Assembly: GCA_023664265.1 (NCBI GenBank) | Contig: JAMPFV010000001.1 | Location: 34,501-98,500, forward strand | DNA: 64,000 nt | Direction of reading: 5' to 3' | Origin: Roseburia sp. | GTDB lineage: Bacteria; Bacillota; Clostridia; Lachnospirales; Lachnospiraceae | Shown: positions 34,326 to 42,403 of the stretch, piece after piece | Layout of the letters: each line of letters opens with the position of its first letter | How positions within the stretch are numbered: the stretch's first letter is position 1 | Notes under the pieces: generated by a model | Databases searched by the model: none | Seen by the model: only the letters and a program-made list of their open reading frames with translations | What the model was told of the DNA's origin: nothing | Translations under genes and position numbers: made by a program

Positions 34326-35496
34326 GGTTTTTGAGGAAAATTGCGCGAGAGTGATGAAAAACTATGAGGAGACAGTCAGCCGGAAAAACGTAAAGAGCAG
34401 CTTTTACAACGGCATCTACGACCGGTACGAGTATCCGGTGCTGACAAGGGAGCATATTCCGCCCTTCTGGAAGTATGACATGAATCCGGAGACCAACCCG
34501 TTCTTTATGGAGCGGCTCGGCGTGAACGCGGTGTTCAACGCGGGCGCGATTGCCCTGAACGGGAAGTTCTATCTGGTGGCGAGAGTGGAGGGCAATGACA
34601 GAAAATCCTTCTTCGCAGTGGCGGAGAGCGACAACGGAATCGACGGCTTCCGCTTTTGGGATTACCCGATTTTATTGGAGGATACGTGTCCCGAGGAGAC
34701 GAACGTATATGACATGCGCCTCACAAAGCATGAGGATGGCTATATTTACGGTGTGTTCTGCTCGGAGAGCAAGGATACGAGCGTGAGCGATCTCTCGGCT
34801 GCGGTTGCGGCGGCGGGGATTGTGCGGACGAAGGATCTGAGGACGTGGGAGCGGTTGGAGAACCTCAAGACCCTGAATTCCCCGCAGCAGCGCAATGTCG
34901 TGCTGCATCCGGAGTTTGTGGACGGCAAATATGCCTTCTACACAAGGCCGATGGATGACTTTATTGATACGGGCAGCGGCGGCGGCGTGGGCTTTGGCCT
35001 CTGCGAGGATATTACGCATGCGGTGATCGACGAGGAGATTATCACCAGTAAGCGCAAGTACCATACGATTACGGAGGCGAAGAACGGTGCGGGTGCGGTC
35101 CCGATCAAGACGGAGAAGGGCTGGATCCATATCGCGCACGGTGTTCGGAATACGGCGGCGGGGCTGCGCTATGTGGTGTACGCGTTTGCGACGGCGTTGG
35201 AGGACCCGACGAGAGTGATTGCGGAGCCGGGCGGCTTTCTGATTGCGCCGCTTGGGGAAGAGCGCGTCGGAGACGTCTCCAATGTCGTGTTCACAAACGG
35301 TGCGATTGCGGCGGACGACGGCACGGTCTACATCTATTATGCCTCCAGTGATACCAGACTTCATGTGGCGACGACGACGCTCGGGAAGCTGACGGACTAT
35401 GTGTTCCATACGCCACAGGACCCGCTTCGCTCTGTCAAGTGCGTGGAGCAGCGGTGTGGCTTTATTGAGAAGAACCTTGCGTATATGCGGAAATAA
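34315..35496 (+). CDS. 4-O-beta-D-mannosyl-D-glucose phosphorylase (GH130_1)
   Basis: The 393 residues follow characterised mannosylglucose phosphorylases along their length: [93 protein letters not shown] and DTGSGGG. It cleaves mannosyl-glucose with phosphate to mannose-1-phosphate and glucose, saving one ATP. Cytoplasmic, acting right after the epimerase. GGAGG precedes the ATG inside the end of the epimerase gene. Confidence 0.93.
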   Translation: MADKVFEENCARVMKNYEETVSRKNVKSSFYNGIYDRYEYPVLTREHIPPFWKYDMNPETNPFFMERLGVNAVFNAGAIALNGKFYLVARVEGNDRKSFFAVAESDNGIDGFRFWDYPILLEDTCPEETNVYDMRLTKHEDGYIYGVFCSESKDTSVSDLSAAVAAAGIVRTKDLRTWERLENLKTLNSPQQRNVVLHPEFVDGKYAFYTRPMDDFIDTGSGGGVGFGLCEDITHAVIDEEIITSKRKYHTITEAKNGAGAVPIKTEKGWIHIAHGVRNTAAGLRYVVYAFATALEDPTRVIAEPGGFLIAPLGEERVGDVSNVVFTNGAIAADDGTVYIYYASSDTRLHVATTTLGKLTDYVFHTPQDPLRSVKCVEQRCGFIEKNLAYMRK

Positions 35497-35507
35497 GAGG
35501 TGGAGCG

Positions 35508-36659
35508 ATGCGGGCATCAGACTATGGAATAGATTTGAAGAAAGCGGTGTTGAACAGAGGAAGCGTTGCGCGCATTGCGCGCGTGATGCGGAAGGCGTCG
35601 CGGGGGGAGGCGATTACGGTAGGCTTTCTGGGCGGCTCCATCACGCAGGGCTGTCTGTCCTCCACGCCGGAGACCTGCTATGCGTACCTTGTGTACCGGT
35701 GGTGGTGTGAAAGATTCCCCGAGGCGAAGGTTACCTATGTGAACGCGGGTATCGGCGGGACGACTTCCCAGTTTGGCGTTGCGCGGGCGGACAGCGATCT
35801 GCTCGCCTGTGATATTGATTTTACGGTGGTGGAGTTCAGCGTCAATGACGACGACAACGGGCATTTCCTCGAGACCTACGAGGGGCTTATCCGGAAGCTG
35901 TACGGATACCGTACAAGCCCTGCGGTGCTGATTGTCAACAGCGTGCGGTATGACAACGGTGTCAACGCGCAGGAGCAGCATGTCAGGGTTGGAAAGGCTT
36001 ATGGCATTCCCTGTGTGAGCATGAAGCCGACGATTTATGAGAAGGTGCTTGACGGGACATTTACGAGCAGGGACGTCACGGAGGACGATCTTCATCCGAA
36101 TGATCTGGGACATTCGCTGATGGCGGAGGTGATCACGGACTTTCTGGAGGAGGTCCGCGCCGAGGCGCTTGCGGGGACGGCGGAGACGGTTGCGAGCAGC
36201 TTTGTCGAGAATGTGACACCGCTGTCGGAAAATGCCTATGAAGATTCCGTGCGCTACCGCAACGGGAACTGCGAGGAGGTTCTTGTCTGCAATGAAGGCT
36301 TTACCGCGGACGATACGCCGCAGACGGATATTCGGGAAACCTTCCGATGCGGCTGGACGGCGGACAGGAAGGGCGCGCGGATCTGCTTTAAGGTGAAGGG
36401 CACCTGCATCGGCGTGCAGTATCGTCAGTCCGTGCGGCAGCCGACGCCGATAGCGCAGGCGCTGATCGACGGCGACAGGGAGCACGCGGTACGATTGGAC
36501 GGCAATTTCAAGGAGACTTGGGGAGATAACTTGCAGCTTGACACGCTGGCGGAGCATCTGGCCTACGGCGAGCATACCGTGGAGATTGAGCTGGTGGAGA
36601 CGCATCCCAACGATTGCGTGCCGTTTTATCTGGTTTCCGTTATCAGTTCCGGAAAGTGA
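35508..36659 (+). CDS. CE17-type mannan acetylesterase (SGNH hydrolase plus C-terminal binding domain)
   Basis: A 383-residue esterase. The N-terminal SGNH hydrolase has the Ser motif GFLGGSITQG, GIGGTTS, the Asn block EFSVNDDDNGH and the catalytic Asp-His in EDDLHPNDLGH (to about residue 225). The C-terminal 130 residues form a beta-sandwich like the CBM35-type module of CE17 enzymes. In gut Lachnospiraceae, CE17 removes axial 2-O-acetyl groups of mannose in mannooligosaccharides. No signal peptide. It sits between the two GH130 genes, 11 bp after the first. Confidence 0.85.
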   Translation: MRASDYGIDLKKAVLNRGSVARIARVMRKASRGEAITVGFLGGSITQGCLSSTPETCYAYLVYRWWCERFPEAKVTYVNAGIGGTTSQFGVARADSDLLACDIDFTVVEFSVNDDDNGHFLETYEGLIRKLYGYRTSPAVLIVNSVRYDNGVNAQEQHVRVGKAYGIPCVSMKPTIYEKVLDGTFTSRDVTEDDLHPNDLGHSLMAEVITDFLEEVRAEALAGTAETVASSFVENVTPLSENAYEDSVRYRNGNCEEVLVCNEGFTADDTPQTDIRETFRCGWTADRKGARICFKVKGTCIGVQYRQSVRQPTPIAQALIDGDREHAVRLDGNFKETWGDNLQLDTLAEHLAYGEHTVEIELVETHPNDCVPFYLVSVISSGK

Positions 36660-36734
36660 TAAGTATAGAGTTGAAGTTTCTTATTAAGACGCCTATACTG
36701 ACTTTAAAATAAAACAAATATGGAGGATTTTAGA

Positions 36735-37757
36735 ATGAGCAAAGTAAAGATGTTTAGCCCCGCAGTACCGAACATGCCCTGGCAGGAGAGGCCGGAGGGC
36801 CTCAAGGACGCGCCTGTATGGAGATACAGCGACAATCCCGTGATCGGCAGGAATCCCGTAAAGGGCGTGGCGAGGATTTTCAACAGCGCGGTTGTCCCCT
36901 ATGAGGGCGCTTTTATCGGCGTATTCCGCGGGGAGCAGACAAACGGCGTTCCGTATATCTACATGGGACGCAGCAAGGACGCCATTCACTGGGAGTTCGA
37001 GGAGGAGAAGATCAACTTCGTCGATGAGAGCGGCAAGCCGTTTATGCCGGTGTACGCGTACGATCCGCGCCTTGTGAAGGTTGAGGATACTTATTATATC
37101 ATCTGGTGCGGCGATTTCTACGGCGCGGCGATTGGCATGGCAAAGACGACGGACTTTAAGACCTTCACCAGAATCGAGAACCCGTTCCTTCCATTTAACA
37201 GAAACGCGGTCCTGTTCCCGAGAAAGATTAACGGAAATTTTGTGCTGATGAGCCGTCCTTCCGACAGCGGACACACGCCGTTTGGCGATATTTTCATCAG
37301 CGAGAGTCCGGACCTTGTCTACTGGGGGAAGCACAGACATGTGATGGGCAAGGGCAGCGAATGGTGGGAGTCCCTCAAGATTGGCGGCGGTGCGGCGCCG
37401 ATTGAGACGAGTGAGGGCTGGCTGCTGTTCTATCATGGCGTGACGGGCACCTGCAATGGCTATGTGTACTCCATCGGCGGCGCAATCCTTGACATCGACA
37501 ATCCGTCCGTTGTGAAATACCGCTGTGAAAGCTTCCTGCTGACGCCGGAGGAGTGGTATGAGGAGAGGGGCTTTGTGCCGAACGTATGCTTCCCCTGCGC
37601 GACCATCCACGATTCGGAGACGGGAAGAATCGCGATTTACTATGGCGCGGCGGACAGTTATGTGGGACTTGCGTTTACGGAGCTTGATGATGTTGTGGAC
37701 TATATCAAGAGCAACAGCAGGGTGACGGCGACGGATACGGAGATCGGCATCCGCTAA
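36735..37757 (+). CDS. Beta-1,4-mannooligosaccharide phosphorylase (GH130_2)
   Basis: Its 340 residues show the GH130 subfamily 2 pattern: DNPVIGRNPVKGVARIFNSA, GVFRGEQTNGVPYIYMGRSK, YDPRLVKVEDTYYIIWCGDF, KINGNFVLMSRPSDSGHTPFG (conserved phosphate-binding Arg/His) and WLLFYHGVTGTCNGYVYS. It shortens mannooligosaccharides by phosphorolysis from the non-reducing end to mannose-1-phosphate. GGAGG precedes the ATG at 36735. Its stop TAA is the first three bases of repeat R4. Confidence 0.9.
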   Translation: MSKVKMFSPAVPNMPWQERPEGLKDAPVWRYSDNPVIGRNPVKGVARIFNSAVVPYEGAFIGVFRGEQTNGVPYIYMGRSKDAIHWEFEEEKINFVDESGKPFMPVYAYDPRLVKVEDTYYIIWCGDFYGAAIGMAKTTDFKTFTRIENPFLPFNRNAVLFPRKINGNFVLMSRPSDSGHTPFGDIFISESPDLVYWGKHRHVMGKGSEWWESLKIGGGAAPIETSEGWLLFYHGVTGTCNGYVYSIGGAILDIDNPSVVKYRCESFLLTPEEWYEERGFVPNVCFPCATIHDSETGRIAIYYGAADSYVGLAFTELDDVVDYIKSNSRVTATDTEIGIR

Positions 37758-37883
37758 GGAAGCGCTGATGAAATCACCGCTTCCTTAGCGCCTCCGGCGG
37801 ATGCACACGGATTTGCAAAGGAAGATGTTGCTTCGCAACGCAAATCCGGTGCGGGAAACGCTTTCATCAGCGTTTCCCTGAAT
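37755..37883. repeat. Copy R4, the longest copy of the interspersed palindromic repeat family
   Basis: Terminal inverted repeats TAAGGAAGCGCTGATGAAA (37755-37773) and TTTCATCAGCGTTTCC (37862-37877) enclose further hairpins (AAGGAAGCG / CGCTTCCTT and TTGC-TTC-GCAA). It resembles a MITE or REP-type element without a coding frame. It starts at the stop codon of the phosphorylase gene and may end its transcript. Confidence 0.72.
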
Positions 37884-37904
37884 TTCATAAGGAACGGTAA
37901 CGGC

Positions 37905-37948
37905 TTAGCACATCTGAAGTGACATGAATGTCATTTTTGGTGTGCTAA
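37905..37948 (+). terminator. Nested hairpin between R4 and the 11-bp repeats
   Basis: TTAGCACA (37905-37912) and TGTGCTAA (37941-37948) enclose TGACAT-GA-ATGTCA (37920-37933) followed by TTTTT. The inner hairpin with its T-run looks like a small terminator for the phosphorylase operon; it could also be a leader structure of the esterase gene. Confidence 0.4.
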
Positions 37949-37956
37949 AGCTTTCA

Positions 37957-38017
37957 CATAGCTATCGCATAGCTATCGCATAACTATCGCATAGCTATCG
38001 CATAGCTATCGCATAGC
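37957..38017 (+). repeat. 11-bp tandem repeat (five and a half units) in the CE2 leader
   Basis: CATAGCTATCG is repeated from 37957 to 38011, one unit carrying one mismatch (CATAACTATCG), then a partial CATAGC. It ends 13 bp before the GGAGG of the esterase gene. The period is close to one helical turn; copy number may vary by slippage and alter promoter spacing or mRNA folding. Confidence 0.85.
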
Positions 38018-38040
38018 TTTTGCATACATGGAGGATTACT

Positions 38041-39165
38041 ATGACAGTCGAGACGTCGGTTAAGGAGATACCGGAGCTGAAAATACATGGGAGGACGACT
38101 GCGTGCAGGGAGCCGTTGACGCTGTTCTGGAGCGCGAGCGGATTTGAGTGCAATGTCTCCGGCTCGGAGCTGTGGGTGGAGGTCGAGGTGACTTATGATG
38201 TTTTTGAGCCTTGGTTCAGCTACACGGTAAATGGAGATTGGATTGGCAGGCAGATGCTGGTCAAGGGGCGGTACTGGATACCGCTCTTTCGGGGGATGAA
38301 TCCGGATAAAGTGAAGAATGTGCGGTTCTACAAGGATTTGCAGGCGATGAGTGACGATGGGAATTCGTATATCCACATTCACGCGCTGCGCCATGACGGG
38401 CGGTTTTATCCGGTGAAGGAGAAAGCGCTCAAGCTGGAGTTTATCGGGGACAGCATCACCTCGGGCGAGGGGCTGTTCGGCGCGCGGGAGGAGGAGGACT
38501 GGATCCCGATGTTCTTCTCCGCGCTGCGGGATTACGCCTATCTGACGGCGAAGGCGCTTGATGCGGAATACCGCGTTTTCTCCCAGAGCGGCTGGGGCGT
38601 GTACAATACATGGGACAACAATACCCGCGGAGCGATCCCGCGCTATTATAAGGAGATATGCAGCCTGATGCGGGGCGCAGAGAATGAGCGGCTGGGCGGA
38701 AACGCGCCACATGATTTCGAGAGCTGGCAGCCGGACTGCGTGATCGTGAATCTGGGGACGAATGATGCCAGCGCGTTTGACCAGCCGGAGTGGGTGGATG
38801 AGAGAACAGGCGAACGCCACAAGATGCATCGGAATGCGGATGGCTCTTACGCGGAGGCGGATGTCAGGGCGTTTCAGGAGGCTGTAAAGGCGTTCCTGTA
38901 TACGCTGCGGGCGTGCAACAAAAAGGCCCATATCGTATGGTGCTACGGAATGCTGGGGACGCCGTTTCAGATACCTATCTGTGAGGCGATTGGGGCGTAT
39001 ATCGCGGAGAGTGGTGACAGATGTGTCAGTTATTTGCAGCTTCCGAACACGGACGAGAGCAACGTCGGCTCCCGACAGCACCCGGGCGCGCTGTGCCATC
39101 GGCAGGCGGCGGAGGCGCTGAGCAAATATATCGCGCAGTTATTAAACCAGCCTGTGTTGGGCTGA
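38041..39165 (+). CDS. CE2-family acetyl esterase
   Basis: The 374-residue protein has the CE2 layout: an N-terminal jelly-roll (to about 130) and a C-terminal SGNH-like domain with LEFIGDSITSGEGLFG (Ser), QSGWGVYNTWDNN, IVNLGTNDASAF and the catalytic His in GSRQHPGALCHRQAAEAL. CE2 enzymes remove 3-, 4- and 6-O-acetyl groups and complement CE17 in stripping acetyl groups from mannooligosaccharides. No signal peptide. GGAGG is 5 nt before the ATG, just after an 11-bp tandem repeat. Confidence 0.9.
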   Translation: MTVETSVKEIPELKIHGRTTACREPLTLFWSASGFECNVSGSELWVEVEVTYDVFEPWFSYTVNGDWIGRQMLVKGRYWIPLFRGMNPDKVKNVRFYKDLQAMSDDGNSYIHIHALRHDGRFYPVKEKALKLEFIGDSITSGEGLFGAREEEDWIPMFFSALRDYAYLTAKALDAEYRVFSQSGWGVYNTWDNNTRGAIPRYYKEICSLMRGAENERLGGNAPHDFESWQPDCVIVNLGTNDASAFDQPEWVDERTGERHKMHRNADGSYAEADVRAFQEAVKAFLYTLRACNKKAHIVWCYGMLGTPFQIPICEAIGAYIAESGDRCVSYLQLPNTDESNVGSRQHPGALCHRQAAEALSKYIAQLLNQPVLG

Positions 39166-39207
39166 CAGTTGAGGGCAACAGGAAGATTCGGTTGGAGGAT
39201 AGAGGAT

Positions 39208-40146
39208 ATGGAGATTTTGTTTTTGAATCCGGTATTTAAACAGATGATATGGGGCGGCAGGAAGCTTGCCGACAAATGGCACTATGACATTCCAGGCGAC
39301 AACACGGGGGAGTGCTGGGCCGTGAGCGCGCACCCGAATGGGGACTGCACCGTCAGGGGCGGCGCTTACGACGGAAGGAAGCTGAGCGCACTCTGGGCGG
39401 AGGCGCCGGAGCTTTTCGGGAATGTGGGCGGCGATCGTTTCCCGCTGCTGATAAAGATTATCGACGCGAAGGAGGATTTGAGCATTCAGGTGCATCCGAA
39501 CGACGCGTATGCGGCCGCGCATGAGAACGGCTCTCTCGGAAAGACGGAGTGCTGGTATATTCTGGACGCGCCCGAGGGCGCTTCGCTGGTTATCGGGCAT
39601 AACGCGAAGGACAAGGCGGAGCTTACGGATATGATTCGCAATGGCCGCTGGAAGGAATTTCTGCGGGAGGTTCCGGTGAAGCAGGGGGACTTTATCCAGA
39701 TTGACCCGGGAACGGTGCACGCAATCAAGGGCGGCATTGAAATTCTTGAGACACAGCAGAACTCTGATATTACATACCGCGTATATGATTACGACCGCCT
39801 GACGGACGGGAAGCCGCGGGAGCTTCATGTGGAGAAGAGTCTGGATGTGATCACGGTTCCCGCGAAGGCGGTCGGGGACAGTGTGGTCAACGTCGCAGGC
39901 GGGGCGATAAATGAGCCGCAGCTTCTGGTGGCGTGTGCGTATTACCGCGTGTGGAAGCTTGAGGTTGACGGGGCGATGGTCTTCCGTCAGGAGTATCCGT
40001 TCCTGATTATGAGCGTGATTGAGGGCGAAGGGAGGATTGACGGACAGCCGATTAAGAAGGGCGACCATTTTATCCTGCCGAGCGGATACGGCGAGGTGAC
40101 GGTTGAGGGGCGGTTGAGCCTGATTGCATCGACGGTGCAGAGGTAA
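39208..40146 (+). CDS. manA: Mannose-6-phosphate isomerase, class I
   Basis: This 312-residue enzyme has the zinc-cupin motifs of type I phosphomannose isomerases: QMIWGGRKLADKW, LIKIIDAKEDLSIQVHPNDA (metal His), GKTECWYILDAPEGAS (metal Glu) and FIQIDPGTVHAIKGG (metal His). It converts mannose-6-phosphate to fructose-6-phosphate, the last step that brings mannan sugar into glycolysis. The ATG at 39208 has GGAGG 9 nt upstream. No phosphomannomutase, needed to convert mannose-1-phosphate, is in the window. Confidence 0.92.
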   Translation: MEILFLNPVFKQMIWGGRKLADKWHYDIPGDNTGECWAVSAHPNGDCTVRGGAYDGRKLSALWAEAPELFGNVGGDRFPLLIKIIDAKEDLSIQVHPNDAYAAAHENGSLGKTECWYILDAPEGASLVIGHNAKDKAELTDMIRNGRWKEFLREVPVKQGDFIQIDPGTVHAIKGGIEILETQQNSDITYRVYDYDRLTDGKPRELHVEKSLDVITVPAKAVGDSVVNVAGGAINEPQLLVACAYYRVWKLEVDGAMVFRQEYPFLIMSVIEGEGRIDGQPIKKGDHFILPSGYGEVTVEGRLSLIASTVQR

Positions 40147-40183
40147 GTGTCATGCTGAGAGGCATTGGAACGATAAGAAATTG

Positions 40184-40269
40184 CGACAGCGATAATTAGG
40201 AGAATGCAAAGTGTTCACAAAACGCAAGCGTTTTGTGAACACTTTGCATTCTCCTAATTATCGCTGTCG
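40184..40269. repeat. 86-bp near-perfect palindrome (42-bp arms, 2-bp centre)
   Basis: Positions 40184-40225 are the exact reverse complement of 40228-40269 with only AA between; the arm begins CGACAGCGATAATTAGG and ends CACAAAACGC. The motif GAAATTGCGACAGCG at its left edge also occurs at 9612-9626 and, with one change, at 44593-44607. It lies 38 bp after manA. A T-run (ATTTTTT) follows at 40275, so it could end manA transcription, but the arm length far exceeds an ordinary terminator. Confidence 0.9.
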
Positions 40270-40442
40270 AGTGACGATTTTTTATGGTAGAAAATAGGCG
40301 ATAGGGGTGATACAATAACATAAAAGCAGGTGACCGAAATTGTTGTTATGATCAAAAGCTTTATCCATTTTGCTTTTCTTCCCTTTCCATCTGTCGTAAA
40401 TTTCTTTATGACATTCCGTTGTCTTGTGCCGGTTATTTTCAT
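40254..40442 (-). CDS. Hypothetical small membrane protein
   Basis: It encodes 62 residues: a basic N-terminus (MKITGTRQRNVIKKFTTDGK), one membrane helix (WIKLLIITTISVTCFYVIVS) and a tail whose last codons and stop lie in the large palindrome. Ribosome site is weak. It follows two other small minus-strand frames in an AT-rich patch. Could be a chance frame; not recognised. Confidence 0.3.
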   Translation of the reverse strand: MKITGTRQRNVIKKFTTDGKGRKAKWIKLLIITTISVTCFYVIVSPLSPIFYHKKSSLDSDN

Positions 40443-40469
40443 CTTTGCTCTATATTTCTAAGTTTTCAT

Positions 40470-40652
40470 TTACCAGGGGACTCCGGATTTAACCCTCTCG
40501 TCTTTATATTTTCTGATAACTTCCATCATTTCCCTGCTCTTATCTATGCTCTTTTGCAGTTCAATCTCATCCACTTTATAATTAGGATCGGGAGAAAACA
40601 CCTCTAAAGGCTCAAAACTGTAAACCAAATCGTTTAATGATGTTTTACTCAT
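40470..40652 (-). CDS. Hypothetical small acidic protein
   Basis: A 60-residue protein starting MSKTSLNDLVYSFEPLEVFS, with a helical, charged middle (VDEIELQKSIDKSREMMEVI) and C-terminus KYKDERVKSGVPW. GGAAGG lies about 9 nt upstream of the ATG. The 22-bp gap from the upstream frame suggests a shared transcript. The patch is visibly richer in AT than the surrounding genes, hinting at transfer. Function unknown. Confidence 0.45.
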   Translation of the reverse strand: MSKTSLNDLVYSFEPLEVFSPDPNYKVDEIELQKSIDKSREMMEVIRKYKDERVKSGVPW

Positions 40653-40674
40653 ATGGCCTGCACCTTCCTTTCTT

Positions 40675-41031
40675 TTACCTGTAATATAATCCCGCCTCGC
40701 TGCACTTTGCCAAAAATTCCAACGATGCCATATACATTTCTACGCTTGAAGATTTTCTATCTATTCTGTTCACACATTCCCTGAACAACTCAAAAACTTT
40801 GGCACAATCATAATTTCTGTCCCTTTTCATATAATGTACTGTCCCCTGATTGGAAACAATGGTCATTACTTCTATCATCGGATGCTGAACAAAAAACTGA
40901 ATATCCTGCAATGAAAATGTCTGCTCACAAATCTTTTGGGTATTTTGCTTTTTCGTTGGCTCTATTATATTACAATAGGTTTTTGGATGGAATAGGCTTT
41001 CATAAAAATTCACAAGAAAATCGCCGCACAA
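40675..41031 (-). CDS. Hypothetical protein, possibly 5'-truncated
   Basis: About 118 residues from a TTG start without a convincing ribosome site: NFYESLFHPKTYCNIIEPTK ... FSLQDIQFFVQHPMIEVMTI ... CVNRIDRKSSSVEMYMASLE. Protein-like sequence (FRRQH) continues in frame upstream to a stop near 41080 without an ATG, so the true N-terminus may be lost. No family recognised. Low GC, like the neighbouring small frames. From 41082 to 41188 nothing coding was seen. Confidence 0.4.
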   Translation of the reverse strand: MCGDFLVNFYESLFHPKTYCNIIEPTKKQNTQKICEQTFSLQDIQFFVQHPMIEVMTIVSNQGTVHYMKRDRNYDCAKVFELFRECVNRIDRKSSSVEMYMASLEFLAKCSEAGLYYR

Positions 41032-41188
41032 ATGCTGTCGCCTGAACTTCCCGGAAACAGCTGCTCTGTCTTGTGACCGTCATGCATTCTGTCATCTGAT
41101 CCTGTATGAACTGTTTTTTTTACGCAGTTTTTATGAAAGACTGAATTTGCAACAAAGGGTCCGTAATACTCTATGGAGAAACAACAGA

Positions 41189-42214
41189 TTATTGGGGAGA
41201 ATGATGCGCTTCTCCCCCAACAACTTTCACCGGCATATACATATCCAGATATTCACTGATTTTCCGCATATATTCTATGTATTCCCTGTTATCATTCTGT
41301 AAGCCGTGTCCGGAATGCCTGCACACAATATAATCGTGCGGGACATGGTACTGCTCCAAGGCGGCGGCCAGCCGCTCAGAGCCGGCGAAGGGCTGTACCT
41401 TGTCATGCGCGCCGTAAATGCAGAGTGTCGGGACGGTATTCTCGTTGACCCACAGAAGCGCCGAAATATCCCTGACGGCCTCGTCGTAGGCCTCAGTTCC
41501 GAACATGTCCGCCGTGAGAGGCTTTCCGGACATGACGCTGAACAGGCCTGCCGCCGCCTCATAGTCCTTGTCCAAGCCATAAGCGCTCCAATCCTCGGGA
41601 TAGAAGCTTGACGGACTGACGCCTTCAAACACCATTCTCACGGGGACGGGCGAGGTGTCCGCATCGCGGTAGGCATACAGGAGCGCGTGGCAGCCGCCCG
41701 CCGAGCCGCCTGCGACGGCCATCTCGTCAATGTGATAGCCTAACCGCTCCGCCTCGGCGATGACATACGGCATACTTTCCTTGATTTCCATGGACTGGGT
41801 ATACACGTTGGCATCAGGGTTCGCCTCGCTAAAAAGTGTGTAATTGATACCCGCCGTCACATAGCCCTTTGAACAGAGCCATTCCAAGGTCTGCGTATCA
41901 TCCGATTTATCGCCGCCCGTAAAGCCGCCTGCGTGGAGATAGACAATCAGGCCATAGCCTTCCCGGGAATTGTCGGCGGGGACATACAAATCAAATCGAT
42001 TGGATTCCTTTTCACCGTATGGAATATCGGCGTATTTCCAGCCGATGGAATCATCCCAATTCACCGAGAACTCCGTTCCCAACGGATTATAGGTCATTTT
42101 AAAAACTGCCGAAGCAATAAATGAGGCGATAAACGCGCCGGTGTAGATCAATCCCCAAGGCACGCTTCCTTTCTTTTTCGCCTTTCTTTCAGTCGGAGTT
42201 TTCGGATTTTTCAT
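41189..42214 (-). CDS. Membrane-anchored alpha/beta hydrolase (BD-FAE/carboxylesterase-like)
   Basis: It has 341 residues: an N-terminal anchor helix (VPWGLIYTGAFIASFIASAV), then an alpha/beta hydrolase with oxyanion motif YLHAGGFTGGDKSD, nucleophile Ser in AVAGGSAGGCHALLYAY, Asp in CIYGAHDKVQPFAGS and His in CRHSGHGLQND. The catalytic triad is complete. It probably cleaves an ester outside the membrane; substrate unknown, though a link to polysaccharide deacetylation is possible given the mannan locus nearby. Start overlaps the stop of an upstream 44-residue peptide gene (ATGA). Confidence 0.85.
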   Translation of the reverse strand: MKNPKTPTERKAKKKGSVPWGLIYTGAFIASFIASAVFKMTYNPLGTEFSVNWDDSIGWKYADIPYGEKESNRFDLYVPADNSREGYGLIVYLHAGGFTGGDKSDDTQTLEWLCSKGYVTAGINYTLFSEANPDANVYTQSMEIKESMPYVIAEAERLGYHIDEMAVAGGSAGGCHALLYAYRDADTSPVPVRMVFEGVSPSSFYPEDWSAYGLDKDYEAAAGLFSVMSGKPLTADMFGTEAYDEAVRDISALLWVNENTVPTLCIYGAHDKVQPFAGSERLAAALEQYHVPHDYIVCRHSGHGLQNDNREYIEYMRKISEYLDMYMPVKVVGGEAHHSPQ

Positions 42215-42345
42215 AGGAAATTACCTCCAAACAGCGTGCCGCCAAGCAGGAAGTTCATAAAGGCCCGCACCGCGAGCCGCCCTAAAAGGGCTGCGACAAT
42301 CATAACCGTAAGTAATAGGAGTATTCGTTTCTGCGTGCGTGTCAT
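42211..42345 (-). CDS. 44-residue membrane peptide, coupled to the hydrolase gene
   Basis: MTRTQKRILLLLTVMIVAAL begins the peptide: a basic N-terminus and one hydrophobic helix, followed by a second short hydrophobic stretch (FMNFLLGGTLFGG). The stop TGA overlaps the hydrolase ATG. AAAGGA lies about 10 nt upstream of the ATG. The coupling argues that it is translated; function unknown, perhaps a partner of the membrane-anchored hydrolase. Confidence 0.6.
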   Translation of the reverse strand: MTRTQKRILLLLTVMIVAALLGRLAVRAFMNFLLGGTLFGGNFL

Positions 42346-42371
42346 TGTAAGTCATTCCTTTCTATACTTCC

Positions 42372-42400
42372 TTGACAGCGTGTGGGAGACACGGTATGCT
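42372..42400 (+). promoter_or_regulatory. Promoter of the TetR-type gene
   Basis: TTGACA (42372-42377) and TATGCT (42395-42400) with a 17-nt spacer. The operator array begins 4 bp later, at the expected start site. A divergent minus-strand promoter (TTGTCA near 42425-42420 with TAGCAT near 42401-42396) for the hydrolase operon overlaps the same array. Confidence 0.6.
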
Positions 42401-42403
42401 AAT

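Noticed and set aside
37957..38017. CRISPR or integration-site repeat
   Set aside because: The 11-bp units are contiguous with no spacers; a simple tandem repeat.
40184..40269. Ordinary intrinsic terminator of manA
   Set aside because: Arms of 42 bp with a 2-bp centre are far longer than terminators, and the T-run is displaced by several bases; reported as a palindrome instead.
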